From: Corynebacterium mycetoides
Lineage (GTDB): Bacteria; Actinomycetota; Actinomycetes; Mycobacteriales; Mycobacteriaceae
Direction of reading: 5' to 3'
Assembly: GCF_900103625.1 (NCBI RefSeq)
Contig: NZ_LT629700.1
Location: 682,001 to 746,000 of the forward strand
DNA: 64,000 nt
Below, in pieces: positions 48,002 to 58,331 of the stretch. Positions within the stretch are counted from its first letter, which is position 1. Every line of letters starts with the position of its first letter. A model generated the notes under the pieces. That model was not told where the DNA came from, ran no database searches, and saw nothing but the letters and a program-made list of their open reading frames with translations. A program made the position numbers and the translations under genes.

Positions 48002-50587
48002 GTGAGTGACCCCGTAGCCCGCCCGTCGATCCAGACCCTGGCAGCCATGCTGCCCGACCTCGCCCAGGTTCCCGATCCGCTTTTCGACGACGTGGTGTGG
48101 GACGTCTTCACCACCTGGACACGCGGCCGCGGGATCACGCTCTACCCCGCCCAGGAGGAGGCGTCGCTGGCCCTGCTCGCCGGCGACAACGTCATCCTGG
48201 CCACCCCGACCGGCTCGGGCAAGTCGATGGTGGCCAACGCGGCGCACTTCATCGCCATGGCGCGCGGCCAGCGCACCTTCTACACGGCGCCGATCAAGGC
48301 GCTGGTGAGCGAGAAGTTCTTCGCTCTGTGCGAGATCTTCGGCGCGGAGAACGTCGGCATGATGACGGGTGACGCCACCGTTAACGGCAACGCGCCGATC
48401 ATCGCGGCCACCGCAGAAATCGTGGCCAACATCGCCCTGCGCGAGGGCACAAACGCCGCCATCGACCAGGTGGTCATGGATGAGTTCCACTACTACTCCG
48501 ATCCCGACCGGGGCTGGGCGTGGCAGGTGCCCCTGCTTGAGCTGCCGCGCGCGCAGTTCCTGCTCATGTCGGCCACCCTCGGCGACACGGCGTGGCTGGA
48601 GGAGGACCTGACGCGACGCACGGGCCGCACGACCACCTTCGTCGGCGGCTCGGAGCGCCCAGTGCCGCTGGACTTCCACTACGTGTTCACCCCGGTGCAC
48701 GAGACGCTGGAGGAGCTGCTGGAGGGCGGCAAGGCCCCCATCTACGTAGTCCACTTCTCCCAGCGCGAGGCCACCGAGCGCGCCCAGGCGCTGACCAGCA
48801 TGAACGTGGTCACAGCCGAGGAGAAGAAGCGCATCGCCGAGGAGATCGGGGACTTCCGGTTTACCACCACCTTCGGCAAGACCCTCTCCGGGCTGCTGCG
48901 CCGCGGGATCGGCGTGCACCATGCGGGTATGCTGCCGAAGTACCGGAGGCTCGTCGAAAAGCTCTCGCAGACGGGCCTGCTCAAGATCATCTGCGGCACG
49001 GACACCTTGGGGGTGGGCATTAACGTGCCCATCCGCACGGTGCTTTTGACGGGGCTGGCGAAGTACGACGGCACCCGCCAGCGCATTTTGAAGTCGCGCG
49101 AATTCCACCAGATTGCGGGCCGCGCCGGCCGCGCCGGGTTCGACACCGAGGGCACCGTGGTGGTGGAGGCGCCCGAGCACGAGATCGAGAACGTCAAGCT
49201 GCGCCGCAAGGCGGGAGACGACCCGAAAAAGCTCAAGAAGATCCGCAAAAAGTCAGCCCGCGACGGCGAGGTGTCGTGGTCGGAGAAGACCTTCCAGCGG
49301 CTCACCACGGCCGAGCCCGAGGAGCTGACCAGCCAGTTCCGGGTGTCCAACTCCATGCTGCTCAACGTGGTGGCGCGCCCGGGCGACGGCTACGAGCACA
49401 TGAAGAACCTGCTGCGCGGCAACCACGACAGCCGCGCGAAGCAGAACCGGGACATCCTCACCGCGCTCGAGCTCTTCCGCGGCCTCATCAACGCAGACGT
49501 GGTCGAGCGCACCCCGGATTCGCCGGCTATGCGCCCGTACACGCTCACGCGGGAGCTGGACCGGGACTTCGCGCTCAACCAGCCGCTGTCCCCGTTCGCG
49601 CTCGCGTTTTTGTCCGTGCTCGACCCGGAGTCGGAGACGTACACGCTGGACGTGATCTCCACGTTCGAGGCGATTTTGGATGACCCCCGTCAGCTCCTCC
49701 AGGCCCAGCAGTCAGCGGCGCGCGGGGAGGAGATCGCCGCGCTGAAGGCGGACGGGGTGGACTACACGGAGCGCATGGCACTCATCGAGGAGGTCACCTA
49801 CCCCAAGCCGCTGGACGACGAGCTGCACGACGCGTTTGAGACGTTTAGCCAAGGCAACCCGTGGGCCAAGGAATTCGAGCTCTCCCCCAAGTCGGTCGTG
49901 CGCGACATGATCGAGCACGCCATGACGTTTTCCGACCTCATCGCCACCTACGGCCTCGCCCGCTCGGAGGGTGTGGTCCTGCGCTACCTCACCGACGCCT
50001 GGCGCACGCTGTCGCACTCCATCCCCGAGGCGTACAGCAACGACGAGCTGGACGACATCATCGCCTGGCTGGGCGAGCTCATCCGCCAGGTCGACTCCTC
50101 GCTTCTCGACGAGTGGGCCCACATGGCCGACGACAACTCTCCAATCTCGCAGGAGGCGCTCGCCCGGGAACTCGCGTTCGGCGTGGAGGACCCGACCGCG
50201 CTCACCGCGAACCGCCGCGCCTTCAAAGTCATGGTGCGCAACTACTTCTTCCGCCTCGCGGAGCTGTTCGCGCTGGAGAAGGAGGAGCAGCTCGAGGACA
50301 TGGTGGCCTACCTGGACGACGATGCCCTGCCCGGACGCGCGCCCGACTGGCCCGCCGAGATGGACGACTACTTCGACGCCTACGACGACGTCGTCATCGA
50401 CGCGGACGCGCGCGGCCCCGAGTACTTCCGCATCACGGGCGACAACACGCGGCAGTGGTCGGTGGTGCAGGTGCTCAAGGACCCGGAGGGGGACAACGCG
50501 TTCCAGCTGCACGGCGTGGTGGATCTCGACGCGTCCGACGCCGCGGGCGAGGTGAGGCTGTCTGCCCTGGAGATGAAAAAAGTTTGA
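48002..50587 (+). CDS. SKI2/Mtr4-like DExH-box RNA helicase
   Basis: 861 aa from GTG 48002. SF2 motifs are complete: I ATPTGSGKSMVANA, Ia YTAPIKALVSEKF, II MDEFHYYSDPDRGWAW, III LLMSATLGD, VI QIAGRAGRAGFD. The long C-terminal part is helical, like the Ski2/Dob1 family; such helicases act in RNA turnover. Between the PAC2 gene and oxyR, a conserved arrangement. The ATG/GTG before residue 11 at 47972 is possible. Confidence 0.92.
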   Translation: MSDPVARPSIQTLAAMLPDLAQVPDPLFDDVVWDVFTTWTRGRGITLYPAQEEASLALLAGDNVILATPTGSGKSMVANAAHFIAMARGQRTFYTAPIKALVSEKFFALCEIFGAENVGMMTGDATVNGNAPIIAATAEIVANIALREGTNAAIDQVVMDEFHYYSDPDRGWAWQVPLLELPRAQFLLMSATLGDTAWLEEDLTRRTGRTTTFVGGSERPVPLDFHYVFTPVHETLEELLEGGKAPIYVVHFSQREATERAQALTSMNVVTAEEKKRIAEEIGDFRFTTTFGKTLSGLLRRGIGVHHAGMLPKYRRLVEKLSQTGLLKIICGTDTLGVGINVPIRTVLLTGLAKYDGTRQRILKSREFHQIAGRAGRAGFDTEGTVVVEAPEHEIENVKLRRKAGDDPKKLKKIRKKSARDGEVSWSEKTFQRLTTAEPEELTSQFRVSNSMLLNVVARPGDGYEHMKNLLRGNHDSRAKQNRDILTALELFRGLINADVVERTPDSPAMRPYTLTRELDRDFALNQPLSPFALAFLSVLDPESETYTLDVISTFEAILDDPRQLLQAQQSAARGEEIAALKADGVDYTERMALIEEVTYPKPLDDELHDAFETFSQGNPWAKEFELSPKSVVRDMIEHAMTFSDLIATYGLARSEGVVLRYLTDAWRTLSHSIPEAYSNDELDDIIAWLGELIRQVDSSLLDEWAHMADDNSPISQEALARELAFGVEDPTALTANRRAFKVMVRNYFFRLAELFALEKEEQLEDMVAYLDDDALPGRAPDWPAEMDDYFDAYDDVVIDADARGPEYFRITGDNTRQWSVVQVLKDPEGDNAFQLHGVVDLDASDAAGEVRLSALEMKKV

Positions 50588-50632
50588 CGTATCTAACCAA
50601 ACGGCTTATCACGGTGAAGTACTGTCATAGGC

Positions 50633-51589
50633 ATGAGCAATAAAGAGTACCGGCCGACGCTCGCGCAGCTGCGCACCTTCGTCACCATCGCGGAGAACAA
50701 GCACTTCGGCACGGCTGCGAGCAAGCTCAACATCTCCCAGCCCTCGCTGTCCCAGGCGCTCGTCGCCCTGGAGACGGGCCTGGGAATCCAGCTCATCGAG
50801 CGCTCCACCCGCAAGGTGATTGTCACCCCCGTGGGCGAGGAACTGCTTCCGCTCGCACGCGCCACCCTCGAAGCCGCGGACGCATTCGTCACCCGTTCCC
50901 GCGGAGCCCTCGGGGTGCTCTCGGGCACGTTGACGATGGGCGTCATCCCGACGCTGACCCCCTACATCCTCCCCGAGCTCCTCCGCGAGGCCGCGAAGCA
51001 TTACCCGGATTTGAAGCCGCTCATCGTCGAGGAGCAGACCGGCGCGCTCATCGAGCAGCTGCGCGACGGCTCGATCGACGTGGCCATCCTGGCCGTGCCC
51101 TCCGGCTTCCCCGGCATGCGCGAGACGGAGCTGTTCCGCGAGAAGTTCGTCATTGTCACCCCGGAGGATCACCCGTTCGCGGGCCGCCGCGACCTCAGCC
51201 TCGATGCGCTCGGCGAGCTGGATCTGCTCCTGCTTGACGACGGCCACTGCTTGCGCGACCAGATCGTCGACCTGTGCCGGATCGCGCACACCGGCCACCC
51301 CGGCAACGCCGAGTACGCCACGCGCGCCTCCTCGCTGACCACCATCATGCAGCTGGTCGTCGCCGGCCTGGGTTCCACCCTGGTGCCGGAGTCGGCCGTG
51401 GCCTCCGAGTGCGCCCGCCCGGGTCTGGGACTTGCCACATTCGACGCGTCGGTGACGGCGGAGCGCGCCATCGGGCTGGTGAGCCGACCCTCCTCGGCCC
51501 GGGCGGCGGAGCACCAGGCACTCGGCGAACTGATCACCCGTGCGCACGCCCGGGCCGTGCGGAAGGGCAAACATCTGCTGCCAAGCTAA
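50633..51589 (+). CDS. oxyR: Hydrogen peroxide sensor OxyR (LysR family)
   Basis: Redox-responsive LysR-type regulator of catalase and related genes. The 318-aa product has the N-terminal winged helix (LRTFVTIAENKHFGTAASKLNISQPSLSQALVALE) and the two OxyR cysteines, Cys206 (DDGHCLRDQ) and Cys215 (VDLCRIA), spaced as in peroxide-sensing forms. In corynebacteria it represses the H2O2 regulon. Start ATG 50633; 45 nt after the helicase gene. Confidence 0.94.
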   Translation: MSNKEYRPTLAQLRTFVTIAENKHFGTAASKLNISQPSLSQALVALETGLGIQLIERSTRKVIVTPVGEELLPLARATLEAADAFVTRSRGALGVLSGTLTMGVIPTLTPYILPELLREAAKHYPDLKPLIVEEQTGALIEQLRDGSIDVAILAVPSGFPGMRETELFREKFVIVTPEDHPFAGRRDLSLDALGELDLLLLDDGHCLRDQIVDLCRIAHTGHPGNAEYATRASSLTTIMQLVVAGLGSTLVPESAVASECARPGLGLATFDASVTAERAIGLVSRPSSARAAEHQALGELITRAHARAVRKGKHLLPS

Positions 51590-51604
51590 ACTTGTTCGGC
51601 AGAT

Positions 51605-54600
51605 ATGAACGATTCTTCACACCCTTCCCGCGCCGACCTCATTCGCCGTCTCGACACCGTCCCGCTCAGCGAGGTCCGCCGGTTCAAACGCCGCCTGGAT
51701 AAGGCGCGCTCCCCCGAGGCTTTTGCCGCGATTGCCCTCGACATCGACGCCGCGGCGGCGGTCGTCGATAAGCGTGCGAGCTCCATCGGCGACATCACCT
51801 ACCCCGAGCAGCTGCCGGTGTCCGCGCGCCGCGAGGACATCATGGAGCTCATCCGCGACCACCAGGTGGTGGTCATCGCGGGCGAGACCGGCTCCGGCAA
51901 GACGACGCAGATCCCGAAGATGCTCCTGGAGCTCGGCCGCGGGCGCCGCGGCCTGATCGGCCACACGCAGCCGCGCCGCCTGGCCGCGCGGACGGTGGCC
52001 GAGCGCATCGCCGACGAGCTCGGCCAGAAGATCGGCGACAGCGTCGGCTACGCAATCCGTTTCGACGACCGCGTCTCCCCCACCACCGCCGTCAAGCTGA
52101 TGACCGACGGCATCCTGCTCGCCGAGATGCAGCGCGACCGCTTCCTCAACGCCTACGACACGATCATCATCGACGAGGCGCACGAGCGCTCCCTCAACAT
52201 CGACTTCCTCCTCGGCTACCTCAAGCGGCTGCTGCCGAAGCGGCCGGACCTCAAGGTCATCATCACCTCGGCGACGATCGACCCGGAGCGTTTCGCCCGG
52301 CACTTCGCCTCCGCCGACGGCACACCCGCGCCGGTCATCGAGGTCTCGGGGCGAACCTACCCGGTGGAGATCCGCTACCGGCCGCTCGTGGAGCAGGTCG
52401 AGGGCAAGGACGTCGACATCGACATGATCGACGGCGTCGTCGCTGCCGTCGAGGAGCTCATGCGCGAAGGCGACGGCGACATCCTGTGCTTCTTTTCCTC
52501 CGAGCGCGACATCCGCGACTGCATGGAGGCCATTGAGAAGAAGCGCTGGCGCGGCGTGGAGGTCACGCCGCTGTTCGGGCGGCTGTCGAACGCGGAGCAG
52601 CACCGGGTGTTCTCCCCGCACACCGGCCGCCGCATTGTCCTGTCGACCAACATCGCCGAGACGTCGCTGACCGTGCCCGGCATCCACTACGTGGTGGACA
52701 CGGGGCTGGCCAGGATTTCCCGCTACTCCACGCGCACGAAGGTGCAGCGCCTGCCCATCGAGGAGATCTCGCAGGCCTCCGCGAACCAGCGCTCGGGCCG
52801 CTCCGGGCGCGTGGCCGACGGCATCGCGATCCGCCTGTACTCGGAAGAGAACTTCGACGCGAGGCCCGAGTTCACCGACCCGGAGATCCTGCGCACCAAC
52901 CTGGCCAGCGTGATCCTGCAGATGATCTCGCTGCGCCTGGGGGATGTCAGTGAATTCCCCTTCTTGCAGCCGCCGGATCAGAAGTCCATCCGCGACGGCC
53001 TGATGGTGCTCCACGAGCTCGGGGCGATCTCTGACAAGGAGCGCGACGGCGCGCCGACCCTTACTCCCGTCGGGCGCGATATCGCGCGCATCCCGGTCGA
53101 CCCGAAGATGGCGCGCATGCTGGTCGAGGCCAACCGCCTCGGCGTGCTGGATGACACCACGGTCATCGTCGCGTACATGACCATTCAGGACGTGCGCGAA
53201 CGTCCGCTGGAGTTTCAGGCCCAGGCGGACCAGGCGCACGCCCGGTTCAAGGACCCGACCTCCGACTTCGCCTCGGCGCTGAAGCTCTGGGACTATATCA
53301 ACGAGTCCCGCGACGAGCTCTCCGGCAACGCGTTCCGCACCCGGATGCGCCGCGAATACCTGCACTACATGCGTATCCGCGAGTGGTACGACCTAGTGCG
53401 CCAGCTGCGCGACGTGGAAAAGCAGCTCGGGTGGTCCCGCGCGGAAAACGTCGTGGGCGAGCGCGACCTAGATGCCATCCACAAGTCCCTGCTCACGGGG
53501 CTGCTGTCCAACATCGGCGCGCGCGACGGAAACTCCAAGGAGTTCCAGGGTGCGCGCGGCACGCGTTTCATGGTCTTTCCCGGCTCAGTGCTGGCGAAAA
53601 AGCCGCCGGAGTTCCTCATGGCCGCGGAGCTGGTGGAAACCTCCCGGCTCTGGGCGCGCGACGTGGCCAGAATCAAGCCGGAGTGGGTGGAGGCCGCCGC
53701 CGGCGACCTGCTCAAGCACAACTACTCCGAGCCGGTGTGGTCGCGCAAGCGCTCGGCCGCGATGGTGCACCAGACCTCCCTGCTCTACGGCCTGCCCATC
53801 GTGCGGGACCGGCTGGTGCCCTACCACCGCGTGGATGGGCCCGGGGCGCGAAACATGTTCATCCGCCACGCGCTCATCGGGGGTGATTGGAACCGCCACC
53901 ACACATTCATCGACCACAACGAGGCCCTGCTTGCCGACGCCGCCGCGGTGGAGGACAAGGTGCGCCGCCGCGGAATCGTGGTGGACGAGGACACGTTGTT
54001 CGACTTCTACGACGCGCGCCTACCCGCCGATGTGACCACCGCGCGCCACTTCGACTCGTGGTGGAAGGCAAAGCGCCGCGAGGACCCCTCCTACCTGGAC
54101 TTCGACCCAGACGAGCTGTTGCGCGGCGACGTCGACGCCTCCGCCGACTCCTTCCCCACGACCTGGCGGCAGGGCTCCATCGACTATCCGCTGCGCTACA
54201 CGTTCGAGCCGGGGGACCCGTTCGACGGCGTCACCGTGGAAGTGCCCGTCCCGCTTCTCGCGGGGCTCGAGGCGGCCGGGTTCGACTGGCTCGTCCCCGG
54301 GCTGCGCCTCGAGCTGGTCACCGAGCTCATCCGCACCCTGCCGAAAGCGTTGCGACGCTCCGTCGTCCCCGCACCCGATTTCGCCAGGATGGCGCTCGCC
54401 CGGCTTGAGCCGTCCGGGACGCCTTCTACGCCGCTGACCGACGACCTCGCCGAGGCGCTCCGAGCTCTCGGGGGTGCAGGAATCAACGCGTCCGATTTCC
54501 GCCCCGAGGCGCTGCCGGACCACCTGAAGGTGACGTTCGCCGCCGTGGACAAGCGCGGCCGCGTCATCGACCACGACAAGGATCTCAGCGCGCTCAAGCG

Positions 54601-55513
54601 GCGCCAGGCCGGCAAGATCCGCTCGTCGGTGTCCAAGGCGAGCCGCGCCTCGGAAACGGCCACCGCCGCGAAGTGGACAGCCGACACGCTGGGCGCGGTC
54701 CCGGAGACGGTGAGCACCACCATCGAGGGTAACGCAGTCGACGCCTACCCCGCGTTAGAAGCCACCGCCGACGGCGTCAAGGTGACCGTCCACCCGACAA
54801 AGGCCGCGGCGGATGCGTCCATGGTGACGGCCACGTTGACGCTGCTGCTGCGGGAGATCCCCGTCAACGCCGGGCAGATGACGAAGGGGCTGCCGCTGCG
54901 TCAGAAGGTCGCAGTGGACAACTACCCGCACGGCGGGGCGGCCGGGCTTGTCGAGGACGCCCGGGTGGCCACCATCCGCGACCTCATGTTCGCGGCGGGT
55001 GGCCCCGTGCGTTCCCCCGAGCAGTTCGAGGCCCTGGTCACCGAGCTCAAACCGCAGGTGCCCTTCGGCGTGCGCCAAAATGTAGTCGCGGTAGCGCCCT
55101 CCCTGGTGCAGTTCGCGAACATGTCGACGGAGCTCGAGAAGTGGAGCGGCCCGGCGATCGATGACATGCGCGGGCAGCTGGCGTTCTACTTCCCGCCGCA
55201 CGCGATCGCCACGCACGGGATGGAGCATCTGCAGCACGTGCCCCGCTACATCGAAGCGATGCGGATCCGGTTGGAGGACATGGCGCTTGATCCCGACAGG
55301 GACGCCGAGCGCCAAGACATCGTCGCGTCGACGCGCCGCTACCTCGACGCGAAGCTGCGCTCACTCCCCCGCGGCCGGGAGAAGACCCGGGCTGTGAGGG
55401 ACATCCTGTGGCAGATCGAGGAGCTGCGTGTCAGCTTGTTCGCGCAGCGCCTGGGCACCCCGAAGCCCGTCAGCCAAAGACGGATAGAGAAGATGGTCGA
55501 CGCGCTACGCTAA
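51605..55513 (+). CDS. hrpA: ATP-dependent RNA helicase HrpA (DEAH box)
   Basis: A 1302-aa DEAH-box helicase with GETGSGKTTQIPKMLLEL (motif I), DEAHERSLNIDF (II), SATIDPERF (III), QRSGRSGRVADG (VI), followed by the HA2/ratchet and OB-fold regions and a long C-terminal HrpA-type extension. Involved in RNA processing and ribosome rescue in other bacteria. It follows oxyR with a 15-nt gap. Its TAA lies 15 nt from the convergent nrdR stop. Confidence 0.96.
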   Translation: MNDSSHPSRADLIRRLDTVPLSEVRRFKRRLDKARSPEAFAAIALDIDAAAAVVDKRASSIGDITYPEQLPVSARREDIMELIRDHQVVVIAGETGSGKTTQIPKMLLELGRGRRGLIGHTQPRRLAARTVAERIADELGQKIGDSVGYAIRFDDRVSPTTAVKLMTDGILLAEMQRDRFLNAYDTIIIDEAHERSLNIDFLLGYLKRLLPKRPDLKVIITSATIDPERFARHFASADGTPAPVIEVSGRTYPVEIRYRPLVEQVEGKDVDIDMIDGVVAAVEELMREGDGDILCFFSSERDIRDCMEAIEKKRWRGVEVTPLFGRLSNAEQHRVFSPHTGRRIVLSTNIAETSLTVPGIHYVVDTGLARISRYSTRTKVQRLPIEEISQASANQRSGRSGRVADGIAIRLYSEENFDARPEFTDPEILRTNLASVILQMISLRLGDVSEFPFLQPPDQKSIRDGLMVLHELGAISDKERDGAPTLTPVGRDIARIPVDPKMARMLVEANRLGVLDDTTVIVAYMTIQDVRERPLEFQAQADQAHARFKDPTSDFASALKLWDYINESRDELSGNAFRTRMRREYLHYMRIREWYDLVRQLRDVEKQLGWSRAENVVGERDLDAIHKSLLTGLLSNIGARDGNSKEFQGARGTRFMVFPGSVLAKKPPEFLMAAELVETSRLWARDVARIKPEWVEAAAGDLLKHNYSEPVWSRKRSAAMVHQTSLLYGLPIVRDRLVPYHRVDGPGARNMFIRHALIGGDWNRHHTFIDHNEALLADAAAVEDKVRRRGIVVDEDTLFDFYDARLPADVTTARHFDSWWKAKRREDPSYLDFDPDELLRGDVDASADSFPTTWRQGSIDYPLRYTFEPGDPFDGVTVEVPVPLLAGLEAAGFDWLVPGLRLELVTELIRTLPKALRRSVVPAPDFARMALARLEPSGTPSTPLTDDLAEALRALGGAGINASDFRPEALPDHLKVTFAAVDKRGRVIDHDKDLSALKRRQAGKIRSSVSKASRASETATAAKWTADTLGAVPETVSTTIEGNAVDAYPALEATADGVKVTVHPTKAAADASMVTATLTLLLREIPVNAGQMTKGLPLRQKVAVDNYPHGGAAGLVEDARVATIRDLMFAAGGPVRSPEQFEALVTELKPQVPFGVRQNVVAVAPSLVQFANMSTELEKWSGPAIDDMRGQLAFYFPPHAIATHGMEHLQHVPRYIEAMRIRLEDMALDPDRDAERQDIVASTRRYLDAKLRSLPRGREKTRAVRDILWQIEELRVSLFAQRLGTPKPVSQRRIEKMVDALR

Positions 55514-55528
55514 CGAGCCGGCGGCGGG

Positions 55529-55987
55529 TCAGAAGTTCTCCCTGTCCCGTCGCCGCATGAGACGGATTTCCGACTCGAAGTCGTCAGCCGACTCAAAGGA
55601 CTTGTAGACGGACGCGAAGCGCAGGTATGCGACCTCGTCGAGTGCGCGAAGCGGCTCGAGGACGGCGAGGCCGACATCGTTGGCGTCGACCTGCGAGCTA
55701 CCGTGACTACGCACCGTCTCCTCCACCTGTTGGGCGAGGCGCTTGAGCGCGTCGTCGGACACGTCGCGGCCTTGGCAGGCGCGGCGGACGCCGCTGATGA
55801 GCTTGTCGCGATCAAACGGCTCGCTGACCCCGTTGCGCTTGACCACCATGAGGATGGCCTTTTCCACCGTGGTGAATCTCCCTCCGCAGTTCGCACACTC
55901 TCTCCGGCGACGGATGGCGGACCCGGCGTCGATGACGCGGGAATCGAGAACCCTCGACTGTTCGTGGTGGCAAAACGGGCAGTGCAT
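55529..55987 (-). CDS. nrdR: Transcriptional repressor NrdR
   Basis: Zinc/ATP-cone repressor of ribonucleotide reductase genes. The 152-aa product begins [17 protein letters not shown] with zinc cysteines Cys3, Cys6, Cys31 and Cys34 (ECANCGGRF), then an ATP-cone domain ([20 protein letters not shown]). Located next to the lexA locus as in C. glutamicum. Confidence 0.96.
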   Translation of the reverse strand: MHCPFCHHEQSRVLDSRVIDAGSAIRRRRECANCGGRFTTVEKAILMVVKRNGVSEPFDRDKLISGVRRACQGRDVSDDALKRLAQQVEETVRSHGSSQVDANDVGLAVLEPLRALDEVAYLRFASVYKSFESADDFESEIRLMRRRDRENF

Positions 55988-56047
55988 GCCCCCGATACTA
56001 CCCCCGGACGAGCGCCAGAACCTAGAGCCAGATCCTAGCGCTGGGAG

Positions 56048-56416
56048 CTAGCGCACCTGCGCCGAGACGACGTCGTGCGCCGCCCCATGGCCCTGGTCCG
56101 CCGGGTCCGCGGAGAATGCGCCACCGGCCGCCGAACCGAGGATCAGCGCGAGACCGAGAACGGCGCCCATGAGAATATCCGCGCGGTTTTCGTGGCGGGA
56201 TTCGAATGCGGTCTCAGCCGGGATTTCCGTGGGCCGTGGCAGGCGAGGAACACGCTCATGAGTTCGATTATGTGGACTGAGGGTTCGAACACGGGTTGAG
56301 TGCGCGCGCGTGTGCGTCTCGGGGGCGACGTCCCACACCGCGACTGTAGTAGCCCGGGCCGGGTGGGCCGTGTGGGGAGTGTGAGCAGTGCTGGCACGAT
56401 CGATCTGGATGGTCAT
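56048..56416 (-). CDS. DivS-like small membrane protein divergent from lexA
   Basis: The 122-aa product from ATG 56416 (AAAGGAGA upstream) has a disordered His/Thr/Pro/Arg-rich N-terminus (about 80 residues), one membrane span (ILMGAVLGLALILGSAAGGAF) and a short outside tail. In C. glutamicum the gene at this place, divergent from lexA, is divS, an SOS-induced cell-division inhibitor. Sequence similarity by eye is too weak to transfer the name firmly; position and a nearby LexA-type site support it. Confidence 0.7.
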   Translation of the reverse strand: MTIQIDRASTAHTPHTAHPARATTVAVWDVAPETHTRAHSTRVRTLSPHNRTHERVPRLPRPTEIPAETAFESRHENRADILMGAVLGLALILGSAAGGAFSADPADQGHGAAHDVVSAQVR

Positions 56417-56468
56417 GATTGTCTCCTTTGTTGTGTTGCCTTTAACTCTAAGGGCGAGTCGGACACCG

Positions 56469-56567
56469 TCGAACAAGCTACCGTTCACATGTTCGATGCC
56501 GTCTCTATGTTCGATTTATAGCACCTTGTCCAACACGTGTCCAGTGTCGCGCCAAGAATGTCGAACA
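56469..56567. promoter_or_regulatory. LexA-type operator region between divS-like gene and lexA
   Basis: Four LexA half-sites: TCGAACA at 56469, TGTTCGA at 56490, TGTTCGA at 56508 and TCGAACA at 56561. The best full site, 56481-56496 (..GTTCACATGTTCGA), matches most of the corynebacterial pattern TCGAACANNTGTTCGA but has changes in its left half. Autoregulation of lexA and SOS control of the divergent gene are expected. Confidence 0.6.
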
Positions 56568-56659
56568 AACTTGCCACTTCTGGTAGCTTTGCAAGCACGC
56601 CCGATGATGCGCCGCCGATGAAGTACCGATGAAGTAGCGATGAAAGTAGAGGAGAACCG

Positions 56660-57346
56660 ATGCCCCGCAAGAAAGACGACCCGAGCACGCTTGACATGAG
56701 TGTCCTGTCCGACCGGCAGCGCCGGATCCTGGAGGTGATACAGGACGCGGTTGTGCTGCGCGGGTACCCACCCAGCATCCGCGAGATCGGCGACGCCGCC
56801 GGGCTGCAGTCCACGTCTTCGGTCGCCTACCAGCTCAAGGAACTGGAGAAGAAGGGCTTCCTCCGGCGCGACCCCAATAAGCCCCGTGCCGTAGATTTGC
56901 GCCACCTGCCCGATTCTGCGAAGCCCCGGAAGTCCACCGCCGAGGACGTCGTCGCCCCCGAGGATGCGTCGCAGCCGCGCTTCGTCCCGGTGGTAGGCCG
57001 CATCGCGGCAGGCTCCCCCATCCTGGCGGAGCAGAACATCGACAGCTACTTCCCCCTCCCGCAGGAGCTGCTGGGCGAGGGCGAGCTCTACATGCTCCAG
57101 GTCGTCGGCGAGTCGATGCGCGACGCCGGCATCCTCGACGGGGACTGGGTCGTCGTGCGTGCCCAGCCGGTAGCGGAGGAGGGCGAGTTTGTCGCCGCGC
57201 TTCTCGACGGCGAAGCGACGGTCAAGGAGTTCCACCGCGACTCCTCCGGGGTGTGGCTGCTGCCCCACAACGACGCGTTCTCCCCCATCAAGGGAGACGA
57301 GGCACAGATCATGGGGCGGGTCGTGTCCGTTTTCCGGACCCTCTAG
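56660..57346 (+). CDS. lexA: SOS repressor LexA
   Basis: Represses DNA-damage genes and self-cleaves on RecA filament contact. The 228-aa product has the winged helix ([21 protein letters not shown]), a hinge, the Ala117-Gly118 cleavage site in VGRIAAGSP, and the catalytic Ser152 ([10 protein letters not shown]) and Lys189 (ATVKEF). GAGGAG precedes the ATG. All parts needed for autocleavage are present. Confidence 0.97.
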   Translation: MPRKKDDPSTLDMSVLSDRQRRILEVIQDAVVLRGYPPSIREIGDAAGLQSTSSVAYQLKELEKKGFLRRDPNKPRAVDLRHLPDSAKPRKSTAEDVVAPEDASQPRFVPVVGRIAAGSPILAEQNIDSYFPLPQELLGEGELYMLQVVGESMRDAGILDGDWVVVRAQPVAEEGEFVAALLDGEATVKEFHRDSSGVWLLPHNDAFSPIKGDEAQIMGRVVSVFRTL

Positions 57347-57474
57347 GTCCCCTCCGCCCCCGTATGTAGCCCCGCTTGGGGGCATGCAAACACAAACACA
57401 CCCAACCGGGCAGGTTTTGTTTGGAACAATGGCAGACGGTTTACTCCCCTCTCAGCCCCAAGGACGGCCCAGGC

Positions 57475-58275
57475 ATGTACGCAGAAGAACGCAGGCGACA
57501 GATCGCGTCGTTGACCGCCGTCGAGGGCCGGGTCAACGTCACGGAGCTTGCACAGAAATTCGGCGTCACGGCGGAGACCATTAGGCGCGACCTCGCGGCA
57601 CTGAACCGGGACGGCGTGATCCAGCGCGTCCACGGCGGGGCCGTGGCCAGCCAGTCCTACCTCACTACGGAGTTTCCGCTCGACACGAGGTTCCGCTCCG
57701 CATCCTCGGCGAAATCGGCAATCGCGCGCGCGGCGCTCGCTTTCCTTCCGGACCACCCCGAGGGCGGGATCTTCCTCGACTCCGGCACAACGATTCACGC
57801 GCTCGCCAGCATCATCGCCACGCACCCGCACGCGCCCTCCTGGCAGATCGTGACCAACTCCATCCCGATCGCCCTGGATCTGTCCGCGGCGCAGCTGCCC
57901 CACGTCCAGCTGCTCGGCGGGTCTGTCCGCGCGATTACGCAGGCGGTGGTGGGACCTACGGCGCTGCGCTCCCTCGCCCTTCTGCGCGCCGACGTGGCGT
58001 TTATTGGCACCAACGCGCTGAGCGTCGAGCACGGTCTGTCCACGGCGGACGCGCAAGAGGCGGCGATCAAGTCCGCGATGGTGACCAACGCGCGCACAGT
58101 GGTCGTGCTGTGCGACTCCTCGAAGCTCGGCAACGACTACCTGGTCAGCTTCGCCCCGCTTGACGACGTCGACGTAGTCATCACCGACGACGCCGCCCCG
58201 CAATCGATCCTGGACGAGCTCGCCCAGCACGGCGTCGAGGTCATTCTGGCAGGGGGAGAAACTACCCCCTCTTGA
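57475..58275 (+). CDS. sugR: DeoR-family regulator SugR-like
   Basis: A 266-aa DeoR/GlpR-type repressor: N-terminal helix-turn-helix (YAEERRRQIASLTAVEGRVNVTELAQKFGVTAETIRRDLAALNRDGVIQRVHGGAV in the family layout) and a C-terminal sugar-phosphate sensing domain (FLDSGTTIHALASI, IVTNSIPIAL, DLLGGSVRA-type, FIGTNALSVEHGLST). It closely resembles SugR, which represses PTS and glycolysis genes in C. glutamicum; FruR is the alternative since it sits next to fruK. The target set is inferred. Confidence 0.85.
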   Translation: MYAEERRRQIASLTAVEGRVNVTELAQKFGVTAETIRRDLAALNRDGVIQRVHGGAVASQSYLTTEFPLDTRFRSASSAKSAIARAALAFLPDHPEGGIFLDSGTTIHALASIIATHPHAPSWQIVTNSIPIALDLSAAQLPHVQLLGGSVRAITQAVVGPTALRSLALLRADVAFIGTNALSVEHGLSTADAQEAAIKSAMVTNARTVVVLCDSSKLGNDYLVSFAPLDDVDVVITDDAAPQSILDELAQHGVEVILAGGETTPS

Positions 58276-58331
58276 CCAACCGGGCACATTCGGAAAGAAT
58301 CGGGGGTAACGAGACCCCGAGGAGCCCCGCA

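Noticed and set aside
51617..53365. 582-aa minus-strand frame under hrpA
   Set aside because: Composition is that of an antisense frame and hrpA's helicase motifs are intact on the plus strand.
57360..57390. Hairpin GCCCC..GGGGGC after lexA as terminator
   Set aside because: Short stem with no T run following; cannot be called a terminator with confidence.
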